In this document: positions 1 to 9,282 of the stretch, piece after piece | Numbering within the stretch: position 1 is the stretch's first letter | Layout: every line of letters starts with the position of its first letter | Source: Lentzea atacamensis | Lineage (GTDB): Bacteria > Actinomycetota > Actinomycetes > Mycobacteriales > Pseudonocardiaceae | DNA length: 64,000 nt | NCBI RefSeq assembly: GCF_003269295.1 | Contig: NZ_QLTT01000003.1 | Location: 496,001-560,000 of the forward strand | Direction: 5' to 3' | Position numbers and translations under genes: made by a program | Notes under the pieces: model-generated | What the model was told of the DNA's origin: nothing | Database searches by the model: none | The model's input: only the letters and a program-made list of their open reading frames with translations

Positions 1-1
1 G

Positions 2-613
2 AGTGCGGGAACGTCGGCCTGGCAGTGTCTCGACGCCGCGGAACGGGCGGTCGCCGAGGTGCGCGGCCGGCTGGCGGTGGGGCTGATCCCAACCGTGGCC
101 GCGGTGGGCATCGCGGGTGCGCTGCGGGCGTTCCGCGAGAGGTGTCCGCAGGTGCGGATCACCCTGCGGGTCGGAGCGAGCGAGGTTCTCGCCGACCAGG
201 CCGCCCGCGGTGAGCTCGACGTGGCGTTCCTCGGCTTGCCGACCACCGCGCCGCGGCCATCGGGGGTCAACGCGCGCGAAGGCGCCCGGCAACCCGCTGG
301 CCGGCGAGGTGTTCGTGGACCTGCCCGCAACACCGCCGGGCGCACGCAGTACGACGAGGCGTTCGCCGCGGCCGGGCTCAGCCGCGACGTCGCCTTCGAG
401 GTGACCGAGTTCATGGCCCGGCTGGTGCGCGAGGAGGTCGGGATCGCGCTGTTCGCCTCCGCCTACGTGCCGCACCTGGCGGGTGTGGCGGTGGTGGAGA
501 TCGTCGGCGCGCCCGCGCGGGTCGAGTGCGTGGTCCGGAAACGCGACAGCACGCCGGCGGCGCTCGCGTTCCTCGACCTTCTCGGTGTCACGCCAGCGGC
601 TCCAGGAACCTGA
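2..613 (+). pseudogene. LysR-type regulator, effector domain, 5'-truncated by window and internally decayed
   Basis: The reading frame is open from the window edge. It encodes the end of the LysR linker helix and the start of the effector-binding domain (RLAVGLIPTVAAVG near base 66). The conserved second half is also recognisable (YDEAFAAAGLSRDV, then REEVGIALF). Between about 255 and 345 the frame reads as arginine-rich nonsense, while another frame there gives a LysR-like stretch (APGNPLAGEVFVDLPATPPG). At least two frame changes are therefore present, and the domain is shorter than usual. I read it as a decayed regulator. Its 3' end overlaps the convergent protease gene by 26 bp. The target genes are unknown. 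Confidence 0.7.
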
Positions 614-1430
614 CGTCGCGCTTGCCGTTGACGCCCCACACGTGCGCCACCCCGGACCTCGACAGGAGCAGTGCCGCGCCTTGCTCGGCGCTCATGCCGG
701 CAGCCATCCGCCGGGCGATCCGGCCGGTCATCGTGGCGGCCGCGAACGAGGTTCCGGACCATTCCGCGTACCCGTCCTGGTACGGGCCGACCACGCCTTC
801 GCCCACCGCGTAGATGTCGATCCAATCGCCGTTGGCGCTGAACTCGGCGATCGCGCCGGACGACGTGGCCGCGCCGACGGAGATGACCCGCTTGTCCGCG
901 GCCGGGTAGGTGCGCAGCGGCAGGGCGTTGTTCGCCACGGCCGCGACCACGACCACCTCCGGTCCCAGCTCGCTCAGCGCCTCGCTGATCACTGTTGGTG
1001 TGCTGTGCTCGAAGAGGCTGCCGCCGAACGAGAGGTTGATCAGCGTGACGCCGGCCTGCCCCAGTTCCCTGATCGCGGTTGCGACTTGTCCCTCTTCGTC
1101 TTCGTTCTCCGCCCCGACCACCGCACGGTGCATCAGCACCGTGGCCGTCGGCGCCTGCTGAAGCACCACGCCTGCGACGAAGCTGCCGTGTCCGACATCC
1201 GGGTCGGAATCGTTGCGGTGCTCGACCTCGTCGGGCATGTATTGGACGTGGCCCCGCAGCCAGGGGTGCACCTCGCCCTGGCTGTTCACCGCGATGCCGG
1301 TGTCGATCACGCCGACCCGCAGGGCCTCGTCGGCCGTCGGCAAATCCGGCAGATGGCCATCTGGCAACTCAGGCCGGATACCAGTTATCGGTATGGGCCA
1401 GCCGTACGCGTGCGGGTCTCTGCCACCCAT
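588..1430 (-). CDS. Subtilisin-like S8 serine protease, no signal peptide
   Basis: This is a 280-residue protein with the complete subtilase triad: D43 in VIDTGI, H81 in GHGSFVAG and S228 in SGTSFAAATMTG. Oxyanion-hole Asn is N168. I chose the ATG at 1430 because GAGGGGAG lies 7-8 nt upstream; an upstream ATG at 1502 has no such site. No signal peptide, propeptide or membrane segment is visible, so the enzyme is probably cytoplasmic, which is unusual for subtilases. It is divergent from the CHAT-TPR gene starting at 1510, with about 80 bp between starts. Substrates are unknown. The arrangement suggests, but does not show, a joint role of the two proteases. Confidence 0.88.
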   Translation of the reverse strand: MGGRDPHAYGWPIPITGIRPELPDGHLPDLPTADEALRVGVIDTGIAVNSQGEVHPWLRGHVQYMPDEVEHRNDSDPDVGHGSFVAGVVLQQAPTATVLMHRAVVGAENEDEEGQVATAIRELGQAGVTLINLSFGGSLFEHSTPTVISEALSELGPEVVVVAAVANNALPLRTYPAADKRVISVGAATSSGAIAEFSANGDWIDIYAVGEGVVGPYQDGYAEWSGTSFAAATMTGRIARRMAAGMSAEQGAALLLSRSGVAHVWGVNGKRDVRFLEPLA

Positions 1431-1509
1431 GACGTTCTCCCCTCGTACAACCGGATGAGCATGTCCCAACTCAGATGACCGGGCAACGGTTTGCTGATAC
1501 ACACCGCCT

Positions 1510-4206
1510 ATGACACTCGCCCGTGCGGAGCAGGCGAAGGACCTCGCCTACACCTCACCCGCGCGTGCCCGCCGCCTGGCCGAGCCCCTGGTGGACGGCG
1601 ACGCGGAGACGGCGTCCGTCGCGTTGCACGCTCTCGGCATGGCGTCGTCCGCGGTGGGGCGGCTGGACGAGGCGGAACGGCATCTGCGGTCGGCGATCTC
1701 GGTGGCGTCGCGGGCCGGGCTGGTGGTGCGAGCCGCGCAGGCTCGCGGGTCGTTCGGCTACGTGCTGACGCTGACCGGGCGGACCTCCGAGGCGTTGCGG
1801 GCGCTTGAGGTGGTGCCGGACGAGATCGACGGCGTGTCGGCGGCACGGCTGCGGATGCAGCGGGCGTTGGTGCTGACCGAGATCGGGCGGTTCGAGGAGG
1901 CGGCGGAGGGGTTCGCCGCGGCGTTGGCGTCGAACCCCGGCGATCCGCTGCTGGAGGCGACCATCCGGAACAACCGCGGGCTGTTGCGGGCGCATCAGCG
2001 GGACTGGCGCGGGGCGGAGGAGGACCTGGCCGCGGCGGAGCGGTCGTACGTCGCGTCCGGCCACAGGGGACGGACGGCGATGGTGTTCCACAACCGCGGC
2101 GTGGCTTTCGCGGCTCGAGGTGACGTGCCGGCAGCGCTGGCGGCGTTCGACGAGGCCGCGGCCCGCTACGAGGCGGCAGGGCGCAACCCTGGACTGTTGC
2201 CGATCGAGCGGGCCGAGGTGTTGTTGTCCGTGCGGTTGGTGGCCGAGGCGCGGTCCGCTGCGGCTGCGGCTGTCGCGGAGTTCGCTCGGCAGCGGAACGC
2301 GGTGGATCTCGTGCAGGCCCGGTTGTTGCTGGCGCGGGTGGCTCTGGTGGCAGGGGATCCTGCTGCGGCGCTGGTGGAGGCGGTGCGGGCGCGGCGGTCA
2401 GCGGTGCGGCAGAGGCGGCCGGGGTGGGCGGCGTTCGCTGCGTATCTGGCGCTGAGGGCGCGGTGGGAGATGGCTGCGGCACAGGCGTCGGCTCAGCCGT
2501 TGGTGGAGGTGCCCTCGGTGTCATTGCGGTCGGCTCGGCGGGTGGTCGAGGCGTTGAGCCGCGAGGGCTGGGTCGTGGCGGAGCTCGATGCCCGGCTGAT
2601 CCTGGCCCGGTTGGCGCTGGACATGGCGGCCGCGGGGCTCGGCGGCGGAGCTCGGTCCGTGCTCGCGCAGGCGTCCCCCCGAGCTGGGAACCCCTGCATC
2701 TCAACGTACTCGGCACCACCGACAAGATCGTCTCGGTCGGGTCGAGCGCTGCTCGCCGTCGCGCGAGCCGAACTCACCACGGTCGCGGCTGCCGCCAGTA
2801 CCGGCCCTGCCGAGCTGCGGGCCCGCGCCTGGCACGCCATGGCCCTGCTCCGGCTCGCTGACGGCGATGTGCGCGGCGCCGAGGCCGCGCTCCGGTCCGG
2901 CGTCGACGTGCTGGCCGCGTTCCGCGACGGTCTCGGCGCAACCGAGCTCCGCGCGCACGCGTCCGGGCACGCGGCCGAGCTGGTCGCCACCGGCATGCGT
3001 CTCGCCCTCACCCAGCGAAGACCCGCGGCGGTGTTCGGCTGGGCGGAGCGATGGCGAGCCGGGGCGTTGCGCATGCGGCCGGCCAAGCCTCCCGACGACG
3101 CCCAGCTGGCCGAGGACCTCGCCGAACTGCGCCAGGTCGTGGCCGATCCGAAGCAGCTGAGGAGACAAGCCGAGCTGGAACAGGCGATCCGGGCGCGAGC
3201 GAGGCACGCGACCGGCATCAGATCGGTGGAGCCGACGCCGTCACGCAAAGCACTCGCCGCCGCCCTCGGCGACCACGCGCTGATCGAGTACATCGAGTCG
3301 GACGGCCACTTCCACGCGATCGTGTTCGCCAACCGGCGGATGTGGCTCCACGAGCTGGCCCCCGCGGACGTGATCCAGCGCGAAGTCGAGGCGCTGCGGT
3401 TCGGCCTGAACCACCTCGCCCACCGCATGGGCTCGGAACGCTCCCGGAAAGCCCTGGAAGAGCGCGTCAACCAGTCGGCCGCCCGGCTCGACAAGGCACT
3501 TCTGCCACCGCTCGAAGAAACCCCGCTCGTCGTGGTGCCGACGGGAGCGCTGCACGCACTGCCCTGGCCCGCGCTCCCGAGTCGCCGCACCAGGTCGGTG
3601 ACCGTGACGCCGTCAGCGGCGTTGTGGCTGCGTGCCGCGACCGCCGCCACCGAGCCGGGCAGGAAGATCTTCGCTGCCGGGCCGGGGCTGGAGCACGCCG
3701 TGCCCGAGGTGGCGGCGCTCGCCCGCCGGTATCCCGAAGCGGAGAGGTTCACCGGCAGAAGAGCAACGACGACCAACCTCCTCGACCGGCTCGACGGCGC
3801 CGAGCTCGCGCACATCGCCGCGCACGGCAAGTTCCGGTCGGACAACCCGTTGTTCTCCAGACTGGAACTCGCCGACGGTCCTCTCACGGTCTACGACCTC
3901 GAACGCCTCGGCCGGCCGCCGAGCCAGGTGATCTTGTCCGCGTGCGAGGCGGGCACCTCGGGCATCCGGCCCGGCGACGAACTGCTCGGACTCGCGGCGG
4001 CGTTGCTCGCACTTGGTACGCGGACTCTCATCGCGTCACTGGTGTCGGTGCCGGACGACACCAGCAAGGCGTTGATGTTGCGCTATCACCGAGGGCTCGC
4101 ACGGGGCCTCGATCCGGCCACGGCACTCGCGAAAGCACAACGGACGTGGGCTGACGCCGCATTTCAGTGCTATGGAGCGTCCTCTCCCCTGGTACAAGGG
4201 AACTAG
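1510..4206 (+). CDS. TPR-CHAT domain protein (caspase-like cysteine peptidase)
   Basis: This is an 898-residue protein. Residues about 5-520 are alanine- and arginine-rich helical repeats of TPR type (for example GRLDEAERHLRSA and RDWRGAEEDLAAAERSY). Residues about 590-890 form a CHAT domain, a caspase/separase-clan peptidase. The catalytic dyad is visible as H772 (HIAAHGKF) and C812 (LSACEAGTS), followed by the typical GDELLGLAAALL helix. CHAT proteins act in signalling and in immune or cell-death-type systems, including gRAMP/Craspase partners. No signal peptide or membrane segment is seen. The start has no clear ribosome site, so the transcript may be leaderless. Around residues 395-415 the sequence is proline- and serine-rich and unlike the flanking repeats. 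It is divergent from the S8 protease. Confidence 0.88.
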   Translation: MTLARAEQAKDLAYTSPARARRLAEPLVDGDAETASVALHALGMASSAVGRLDEAERHLRSAISVASRAGLVVRAAQARGSFGYVLTLTGRTSEALRALEVVPDEIDGVSAARLRMQRALVLTEIGRFEEAAEGFAAALASNPGDPLLEATIRNNRGLLRAHQRDWRGAEEDLAAAERSYVASGHRGRTAMVFHNRGVAFAARGDVPAALAAFDEAAARYEAAGRNPGLLPIERAEVLLSVRLVAEARSAAAAAVAEFARQRNAVDLVQARLLLARVALVAGDPAAALVEAVRARRSAVRQRRPGWAAFAAYLALRARWEMAAAQASAQPLVEVPSVSLRSARRVVEALSREGWVVAELDARLILARLALDMAAAGLGGGARSVLAQASPRAGNPCISTYSAPPTRSSRSGRALLAVARAELTTVAAAASTGPAELRARAWHAMALLRLADGDVRGAEAALRSGVDVLAAFRDGLGATELRAHASGHAAELVATGMRLALTQRRPAAVFGWAERWRAGALRMRPAKPPDDAQLAEDLAELRQVVADPKQLRRQAELEQAIRARARHATGIRSVEPTPSRKALAAALGDHALIEYIESDGHFHAIVFANRRMWLHELAPADVIQREVEALRFGLNHLAHRMGSERSRKALEERVNQSAARLDKALLPPLEETPLVVVPTGALHALPWPALPSRRTRSVTVTPSAALWLRAATAATEPGRKIFAAGPGLEHAVPEVAALARRYPEAERFTGRRATTTNLLDRLDGAELAHIAAHGKFRSDNPLFSRLELADGPLTVYDLERLGRPPSQVILSACEAGTSGIRPGDELLGLAAALLALGTRTLIASLVSVPDDTSKALMLRYHRGLARGLDPATALAKAQRTWADAAFQCYGASSPLVQGN

Positions 4207-4246
4207 AAGGGCGAGCCGCAAACCGTTCAGGCGCTCGGAGCTGTTC

Positions 4247-4759
4247 TCACTGGCGGAAGTGCCGCCATTTCTGCACGTTGGCGTCCCAGCAGTCCCACAC
4301 CTGGACCGTACCGCCCGGATCGACGTTCCAGTCCTTGACGTCGAGGCAGAGGCTCGGGTTGGCCACCGATGAGATCCACTGCCGGTTGGTGCCGTCCTGC
4401 CGGATCTGCCACTTCTGCATCACTCCGTCCCAGCACGTCCACTGCTGCAGCGTCGTGCCACGCGGCGTGTTCGGGTTGCCGTACGGTAGGTCGAGGCACT
4501 TCTTGCTGTTCTCGTTGATGATCTGGAACACGTTGTTGCCGAGCGGCTTGTAGCGCCATTTGGTCGGTGCGCCGCCATAGCAGTAGTACTGCTGGATCCT
4601 TGCTCCGTTGTCCACACTGCCGTAGGCGACATCGAGACACATCTTGCTGTGCTCGTTGATCACCACGTAGAGCGGGTACTCCTCAGCAGCATTCGCCGGC
4701 GCCACCGCGGCAGTCACCATCGCGATGATCGTTGCAGCAAGGCGTGTTGCGTGACCCAT
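4247..4759 (-). CDS. Secreted ricin-type beta-trefoil lectin domain protein
   Basis: The protein has 170 residues. A Sec signal peptide covers residues 1-24 (cleavage after ANA). The rest is one ricin-B-type trefoil with three repeats, each with a C-L-D-x motif and a Q-x-W-like end (IQQYYC/KWRY, LQQWTCWD/QKWQI, VQVWDCWD/QKWRH). There is no catalytic domain, so this is a free-standing sugar-binding protein, probably for galactose- or xylose-containing polymers by family analogy. GGAGGGGGACCA lies directly before the ATG. It is convergent with the CHAT gene and separated from it by 40 bp. Confidence 0.88.
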   Translation of the reverse strand: MGHATRLAATIIAMVTAAVAPANAAEEYPLYVVINEHSKMCLDVAYGSVDNGARIQQYYCYGGAPTKWRYKPLGNNVFQIINENSKKCLDLPYGNPNTPRGTTLQQWTCWDGVMQKWQIRQDGTNRQWISSVANPSLCLDVKDWNVDPGGTVQVWDCWDANVQKWRHFRQ

Positions 4760-5232
4760 TGGTCCCCCTCCGGGTTCGGATGTGTTCCCCGAGGTGATGC
4801 CGGTGGTCGCGTTGCTGATACGCGAACCGTCCGGCCGTCAGCGGTTGGGCAACCCCCGGTAGATGGCGCTTGCGCTTCTCGCCCCGCACCGAGGACGGGG
4901 AAGCCTGTCATGGTGGGGATCCAGGGCGATGGCGCGGTCGGAGCAGCTCGCCGGGGTTCTGGCGGTAGCCGCTCGTGCCCATGCCAGCCCCGTGAGCGGC
5001 GCGAGGATGTCGAGTTGGGCGGGGCGTTTGGGGAACCCCGTGTTTTGCGCCAACCCCGGTCGAGGCCCGCTTCGGGCCATTGCGGCAGTTCAGCGTCGCC
5101 AGCTCCCACCATCGCAACCACACCGTCCAGACGCGCGCTGCAGGCCTAACTGCAGCGAGAAGGGCATGTGCCGGGGCGGACGACCGGCGAAAATCGCGTG
5201 CCCCTGCCAAGGGCACTGGTGACACTGACGCC
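4760..5232. other. Intergenic region without recognisable gene
   Basis: This stretch of about 470 bp has several overlapping open frames typical of GC-rich DNA, but none with a family resemblance or a convincing ribosome site. It should contain the promoters of the lectin gene (left) and the S66 peptidase gene (right). I see no strong palindrome or repeat. Confidence 0.5.
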
Positions 5233-6252
5233 ATGACCGGTTCTGCACTGCCTCAACTGCTTCGACCGCGTGCCCTGAGGCCCGGAGATCTCGTTGTCAT
5301 CGCGTCGCTGTCCGGTCCGCTGACGGCCGCTCACGAGCCCAACGTCGAGCGGGCGATGGTTGTGCTCGAGCGGATGGGATTCCGCGTGCGTCGGGCTCCG
5401 CTACTCGAAGCAGGGCGGCGCCACTGGTGGAGCGCGGCCACGCCGACGGAGATCGCCGGGGAGCTCAACGGTCTTCTGCGTGATCCTGAGGTCCGCGCGA
5501 TCATCGCGAGTGACGGTGGTCAGACGGCGCTCGGCTACCTCGACCTGATCGACGTCGAGGCGATCAGGGCCGACCCCAAGCCGATCCTGGGCTACAGCGA
5601 CATCTCGCTGCTGCATCTGGTGCTCTATGCGCGCACGGGTCTGGTCGGGTTCCACGCCGACATGGCGGTCCCTGGCTTCGGCGGGCAGTGGCAGCCCGCG
5701 CCAGTGGCGCGCCAAGCGGAACTTGAGATGCTCTACTCCAGGTTGCTGACCGGTACCGCGGCGATCGGTGCGCTGCCTGTGAGCCCGTCGTGGGAGTGCT
5801 GGCGTCCTGGTCGTGTCGAAGGCCGGCTGATCGGCGGGGTGATCAATCGCATCGTGCTGGCGCAGGCGACGCGTTTCGCGCTGCCGCTCGAACGGTTCGA
5901 TGGTGCGGTGCTGTTCTGGGAGGAAATGGGCGGCCTGGCATCGCACGTGTGGAGCTATCTGCAGGTGATGCGACATTGCGGCATCCTCGATCGGATCTCC
6001 GGCATGGTCGTCGGCGTTCCGCGCGAGATCAGTGGACTCGAGCCCGGCGCCTCCCCGACCCTGCGCGAGATAGTGCTCGACGTCCTCGGCGGCCGTGACA
6101 TCCCGGTTCTGGGCAACGTCGAGTTCGGGCACGCCGGCCCGAATCTGCCGATGCCGGTCGGCATCCGCGTCGGTCTCGATGCGCAGCAGCGGACGTTGTC
6201 GCTGCTCGAACCGGCGGTAGGGCCGCACGCGATGACGGGACTGGTCAGCTGA
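5233..6252 (+). CDS. LD-carboxypeptidase family protein (peptidase S66)
   Basis: The protein has 339 residues. The S66 fold is recognisable from LRPGDLVVIASLSGP near the start, the GYSDIS motif after the nucleophile elbow, the catalytic-Glu region LFWEEMGG and the His region EFGHAGPNLPMPVG. Family members cleave L,D-bonds in muropeptides (LdcA) or inactivate microcin C-like aminoacyl nucleotides (MccF). The nucleophile position normally reads GGxxS; here it reads SDGGQTALGYLD, so Ser is either replaced by Thr or shifted. The start at 5233 removes an unlikely basic N-terminal extension. No signal peptide is seen, so it is cytoplasmic. Confidence 0.85.
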   Translation: MTGSALPQLLRPRALRPGDLVVIASLSGPLTAAHEPNVERAMVVLERMGFRVRRAPLLEAGRRHWWSAATPTEIAGELNGLLRDPEVRAIIASDGGQTALGYLDLIDVEAIRADPKPILGYSDISLLHLVLYARTGLVGFHADMAVPGFGGQWQPAPVARQAELEMLYSRLLTGTAAIGALPVSPSWECWRPGRVEGRLIGGVINRIVLAQATRFALPLERFDGAVLFWEEMGGLASHVWSYLQVMRHCGILDRISGMVVGVPREISGLEPGASPTLREIVLDVLGGRDIPVLGNVEFGHAGPNLPMPVGIRVGLDAQQRTLSLLEPAVGPHAMTGLVS

Positions 6253-6449
6253 GCGCCGCGGATCAGTGAACCGACGGCCCCGGCAGCACCCCCTGGGGCC
6301 GACTCACGCTGTGGTGACCGCCGCCTTGCGTCGCTTGTTCGGCCTGTAGAAGCTTCGGCGGCGCCAAGTCCTGCTCCGGCTGCACCACCTGCGCCGCCGA
6401 CGCGGTGACCATCAACGGCCAACGAGGAACATCCCAGGAGGATCGAGTC

Positions 6450-6921
6450 ATGACGTCTCCACAGCCGGTGTTGGTACGACAGGCCAGTGAGCGTGACACC
6501 ACGGCACTGGCGGGATTGCGGAGGAAATGGTCGCAAGAGCAGGCGGGCCATCCGCTTGATGACGATGACTTCGAGGAGTGCTTCGCCCAGTGGTACACCG
6601 CAGAAGCGCCACGCAGGACGGCGTTGGTGGCCGAGATCGACGGCGAGGCTGTGGGCATGGTGAACCTCGCCTTGTTCGAGCGGATGCCCAAGCCAGGTCG
6701 GCCAGCCAGCCGATGGGCCTACCTGGGCAATGCGTTCGTGCTCGCCGCCCACCGCAATCGTGGGCATCGGCGCCGCCCTGCTCGACGCGGCCATCACGCA
6801 CGCACGTGCCCGCAGCTGCGCCCGCATCGTCCTGTCACCCAGTGAACGCTCAGTGCCCTTTTACCAGCGGGCCGGCTTCGGTCCGGCCACCATGCTCCTC
6901 GCCCACGTCCTCGACGGCTGA
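6450..6921 (+). pseudogene. GNAT N-acetyltransferase with single-base frameshift
   Basis: AGGAGG lies 8 nt before the ATG at 6450. The first frame gives a normal GNAT N-terminus (LVRQASERDTTALAGLRRKW) up to YLGNAFVLAAHRNRG. It then becomes basic nonsense, ending at the stop at 6843-6845. The remaining GNAT motifs continue in another frame to 6921 (IGAALLDAAITHARARSC, then SERSVPFYQRAGF). One extra G in the GGG run at 6762-6764 explains the break; removing it restores a protein of about 156 residues. It may be a real inactivating mutation or a sequencing error. The substrate is unknown. Confidence 0.8.
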
Positions 6922-7170
6922 TCGTGCCGCCACTCGCCGAACATGCGCCTCGGAGGGCTGCGCGCGCGCATCGGAGCCTCCTGTGCCGAGAGTCCTGACC
7001 CGGACGCTCGGGGGTAGGACGGCGTTCGACAGTCGAATCGAGTCGAACCTGAACCGAAGGGGCGACGGCCACTGCGAACAACGCGAATTTCCGTTGCGGC
7101 ACTTGGCAAAGGCTCGATGATCACGGTTAGCATTCGCAGGTCGAACCAGCTCCGCCCACGGAGGTTCCCG

Positions 7171-9282
7171 ATGCCGGTCCTGCCCCCGCGGGTGTTGTTC
7201 GGCGCTGCCTACTACCACGAGTACCAGCCGTACGACCGGCTCAAGACCGACCTGGACCTGATGGCGGAGGCGGGTTTCACCGTCATCCGGGTCGGCGAGT
7301 CGGTGTGGTCGACGTGGGAGCCGGAGAACGGGCGCTTCGACCTCGACTGGCTCCAGCCCGTGCTCGACGGCGCCCACGAACGCGGCATCTCCGTCGTCCT
7401 GGGCACACCCACGTACGCGGTGCCGCCGTGGCTCGCCCGGCAGTACCCGGAGATCGCGGGCGAGCGGGCCGACGGCAGGCGCGTCGGCTGGGGTGCCAGG
7501 CAGGAGGTCGACTTCACCCACCCGGCGTTCCGCTTCCACGCCGAGCGGGTCACGCGCAAGATCGTCGGCCGGTACGCGGACCACCCCTCGGTCATCGGGT
7601 TCCAGGTGGACAACGAGCCGGGTGTGCACCTGCTGCACAACCACGGCGTCTTCCAGCGCTTCGTCGACCACCTGCGCACCACCTATGGCGACGTCGAGAA
7701 CCTGAACCGCGCGTGGGGCCTGGTGTACTGGTCTCACCGGCTGTCCACGTGGGCCGACCTGTGGACGCCGGAAGGCAACGCGCAGCCGCAGTACGACGTG
7801 GCGTGGCGGGCGTTTCAGGCACGGCAGACCAGCGAGTTCGTCGCGTGGCAGGCGGACATCGTGCGCGAGTACGTGCGGCCGGAGCAGTTCGTCACCACCT
7901 GCCTGCACTACTCGCACGTCGCGCTGGACGACGACGAGCTGACCGATCACGTGGACGTCACGGCGGGCAATCCTTACTACGACATGCAGGACGCGCTCAC
8001 CCTGCCGGACGCGGAAGACGACGAGCAGGGCTGGAAGACCCGCGGGGTGTGGGCGTTCTACCGCGGCGCGGACTGGATCTTCTCCTCCCGCCAGGAACCC
8101 TTCCTGGTCACCGAGACCAACGCCGGGAACATCGGCGGGACGTCGGACAACCGGCCCGCGTACGACGGGCAGTGGCGCCAGGCCGCGTGGGCCTTCGTCG
8201 CGCGCGGTGCCCGGATGATCGAGTACTGGCACTGGCACACGCTGCACTTCGGTGCGGAGACCTACTGGGGCGGCGTGCTGCCCCACAGCGGCAGGCCCGG
8301 CCGCGTGTACGCCGAGCTGGCGCGGCTGGGCGCGGAGTTCGCCACCGCGGGCGCGACGGTCGCGGGGATCGAGCCGGACGCCGACATCGCGATCGTCTAC
8401 TCGGCACCGAGCAAGTGGTACATGCAGAAGTACCCTCCGCTGTCCACTTCGGACGGAAGTCCGGACGGCGGCGCGTACCAGCGGATCTTCGACGCGTTCT
8501 ACCGGGGAGCCTTCGAGGCCGGGCGGCAGGTGCGCGTGATCCACGCCAGGAAGCTGCCCGCGACGACGCCGGACGAAGCCGCGCGGCGTCATCCGGTGCT
8601 GGTCGCGCCCGCGCTGTACCTCGCCGACGACGCGACGGTCGACTGGCTCGCCGCCTACGCGCACGCGGGCGGTCACCTCGTCGTCGGACCGCGCACCGCC
8701 TACGCCGACCACGAGGCCAGGGCACGCCAGGAGTCAGCGCCAGGACGCCTCGTCGACGCGGCGGGCGTCTACTACGACGAGTTCAGCAACCTCTCGAGCG
8801 ACCTGCCGGTGCGCGCTACGCCGCAGTCACCGATCGACCTGCCCGAGAACGCGGTCGCCACGCGGTGGCTGGAGGGGCTCACCGTCGTCGACGCGGACGT
8901 GCTCGTCGAGTACGAGCACCGGCACTTCGGTCGATGGGCCGCGGTCACCACGCGGCGCCACGGGGACGGTCGCGTCACGTGCGTCGGCACGGTGCCCGGC
9001 CGCGAGCTCGCGACAGCACTCGCCAGGTGGCTGGCACCGACGCCGGAGTCCGGGTGGCTGGATCTTCCCGCCACGGTCACGGTGACGACGGGCGCGTCGC
9101 CGGACGGGCACCGCGTTCACGTGGTGCACAACTGGAGCGACGAGCACCCCGAGATCGTGGCTCCCGTCGAGCTCACGGACCTGCTGGACGGCAGCGTCGT
9201 ACCGGCGGGAGAGCGCGTCAGCCTCACCGCGCGGGACGTGCGGGTGTTCACCGCGTCAAGCGCTCGCTCTGCGCACGAGTGA
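7171..9282 (+). CDS. Beta-galactosidase, GH42
   Basis: This 703-residue protein starts at the ATG at 7171, with GGAGG 7 nt upstream (GGAGGTTCCCG-ATG). The GH42 TIM barrel begins FGAAYYHEYQPYDR. The acid/base is E149 (QVDNEPG) and the nucleophile E315 (LVTETNAGN). A beta-galactosidase trimerisation-like domain (about 400-600) and a C-terminal beta domain follow. There is no signal peptide, so it acts on imported oligosaccharides such as galactosides from hemicellulose. Its 3' end overlaps the end of the convergent lacI-family gene by 27 bp. No CebR-type box is seen upstream, so control may differ from that of the cellulose genes. Confidence 0.9.
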   Translation: MPVLPPRVLFGAAYYHEYQPYDRLKTDLDLMAEAGFTVIRVGESVWSTWEPENGRFDLDWLQPVLDGAHERGISVVLGTPTYAVPPWLARQYPEIAGERADGRRVGWGARQEVDFTHPAFRFHAERVTRKIVGRYADHPSVIGFQVDNEPGVHLLHNHGVFQRFVDHLRTTYGDVENLNRAWGLVYWSHRLSTWADLWTPEGNAQPQYDVAWRAFQARQTSEFVAWQADIVREYVRPEQFVTTCLHYSHVALDDDELTDHVDVTAGNPYYDMQDALTLPDAEDDEQGWKTRGVWAFYRGADWIFSSRQEPFLVTETNAGNIGGTSDNRPAYDGQWRQAAWAFVARGARMIEYWHWHTLHFGAETYWGGVLPHSGRPGRVYAELARLGAEFATAGATVAGIEPDADIAIVYSAPSKWYMQKYPPLSTSDGSPDGGAYQRIFDAFYRGAFEAGRQVRVIHARKLPATTPDEAARRHPVLVAPALYLADDATVDWLAAYAHAGGHLVVGPRTAYADHEARARQESAPGRLVDAAGVYYDEFSNLSSDLPVRATPQSPIDLPENAVATRWLEGLTVVDADVLVEYEHRHFGRWAAVTTRRHGDGRVTCVGTVPGRELATALARWLAPTPESGWLDLPATVTVTTGASPDGHRVHVVHNWSDEHPEIVAPVELTDLLDGSVVPAGERVSLTARDVRVFTASSARSAHE

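Noticed and set aside
6263-6412. Small minus-strand ORF of about 49 residues between the S66 and GNAT genes
   Set aside because: It has no ribosome site and no recognisable family, so it was not listed as a gene.
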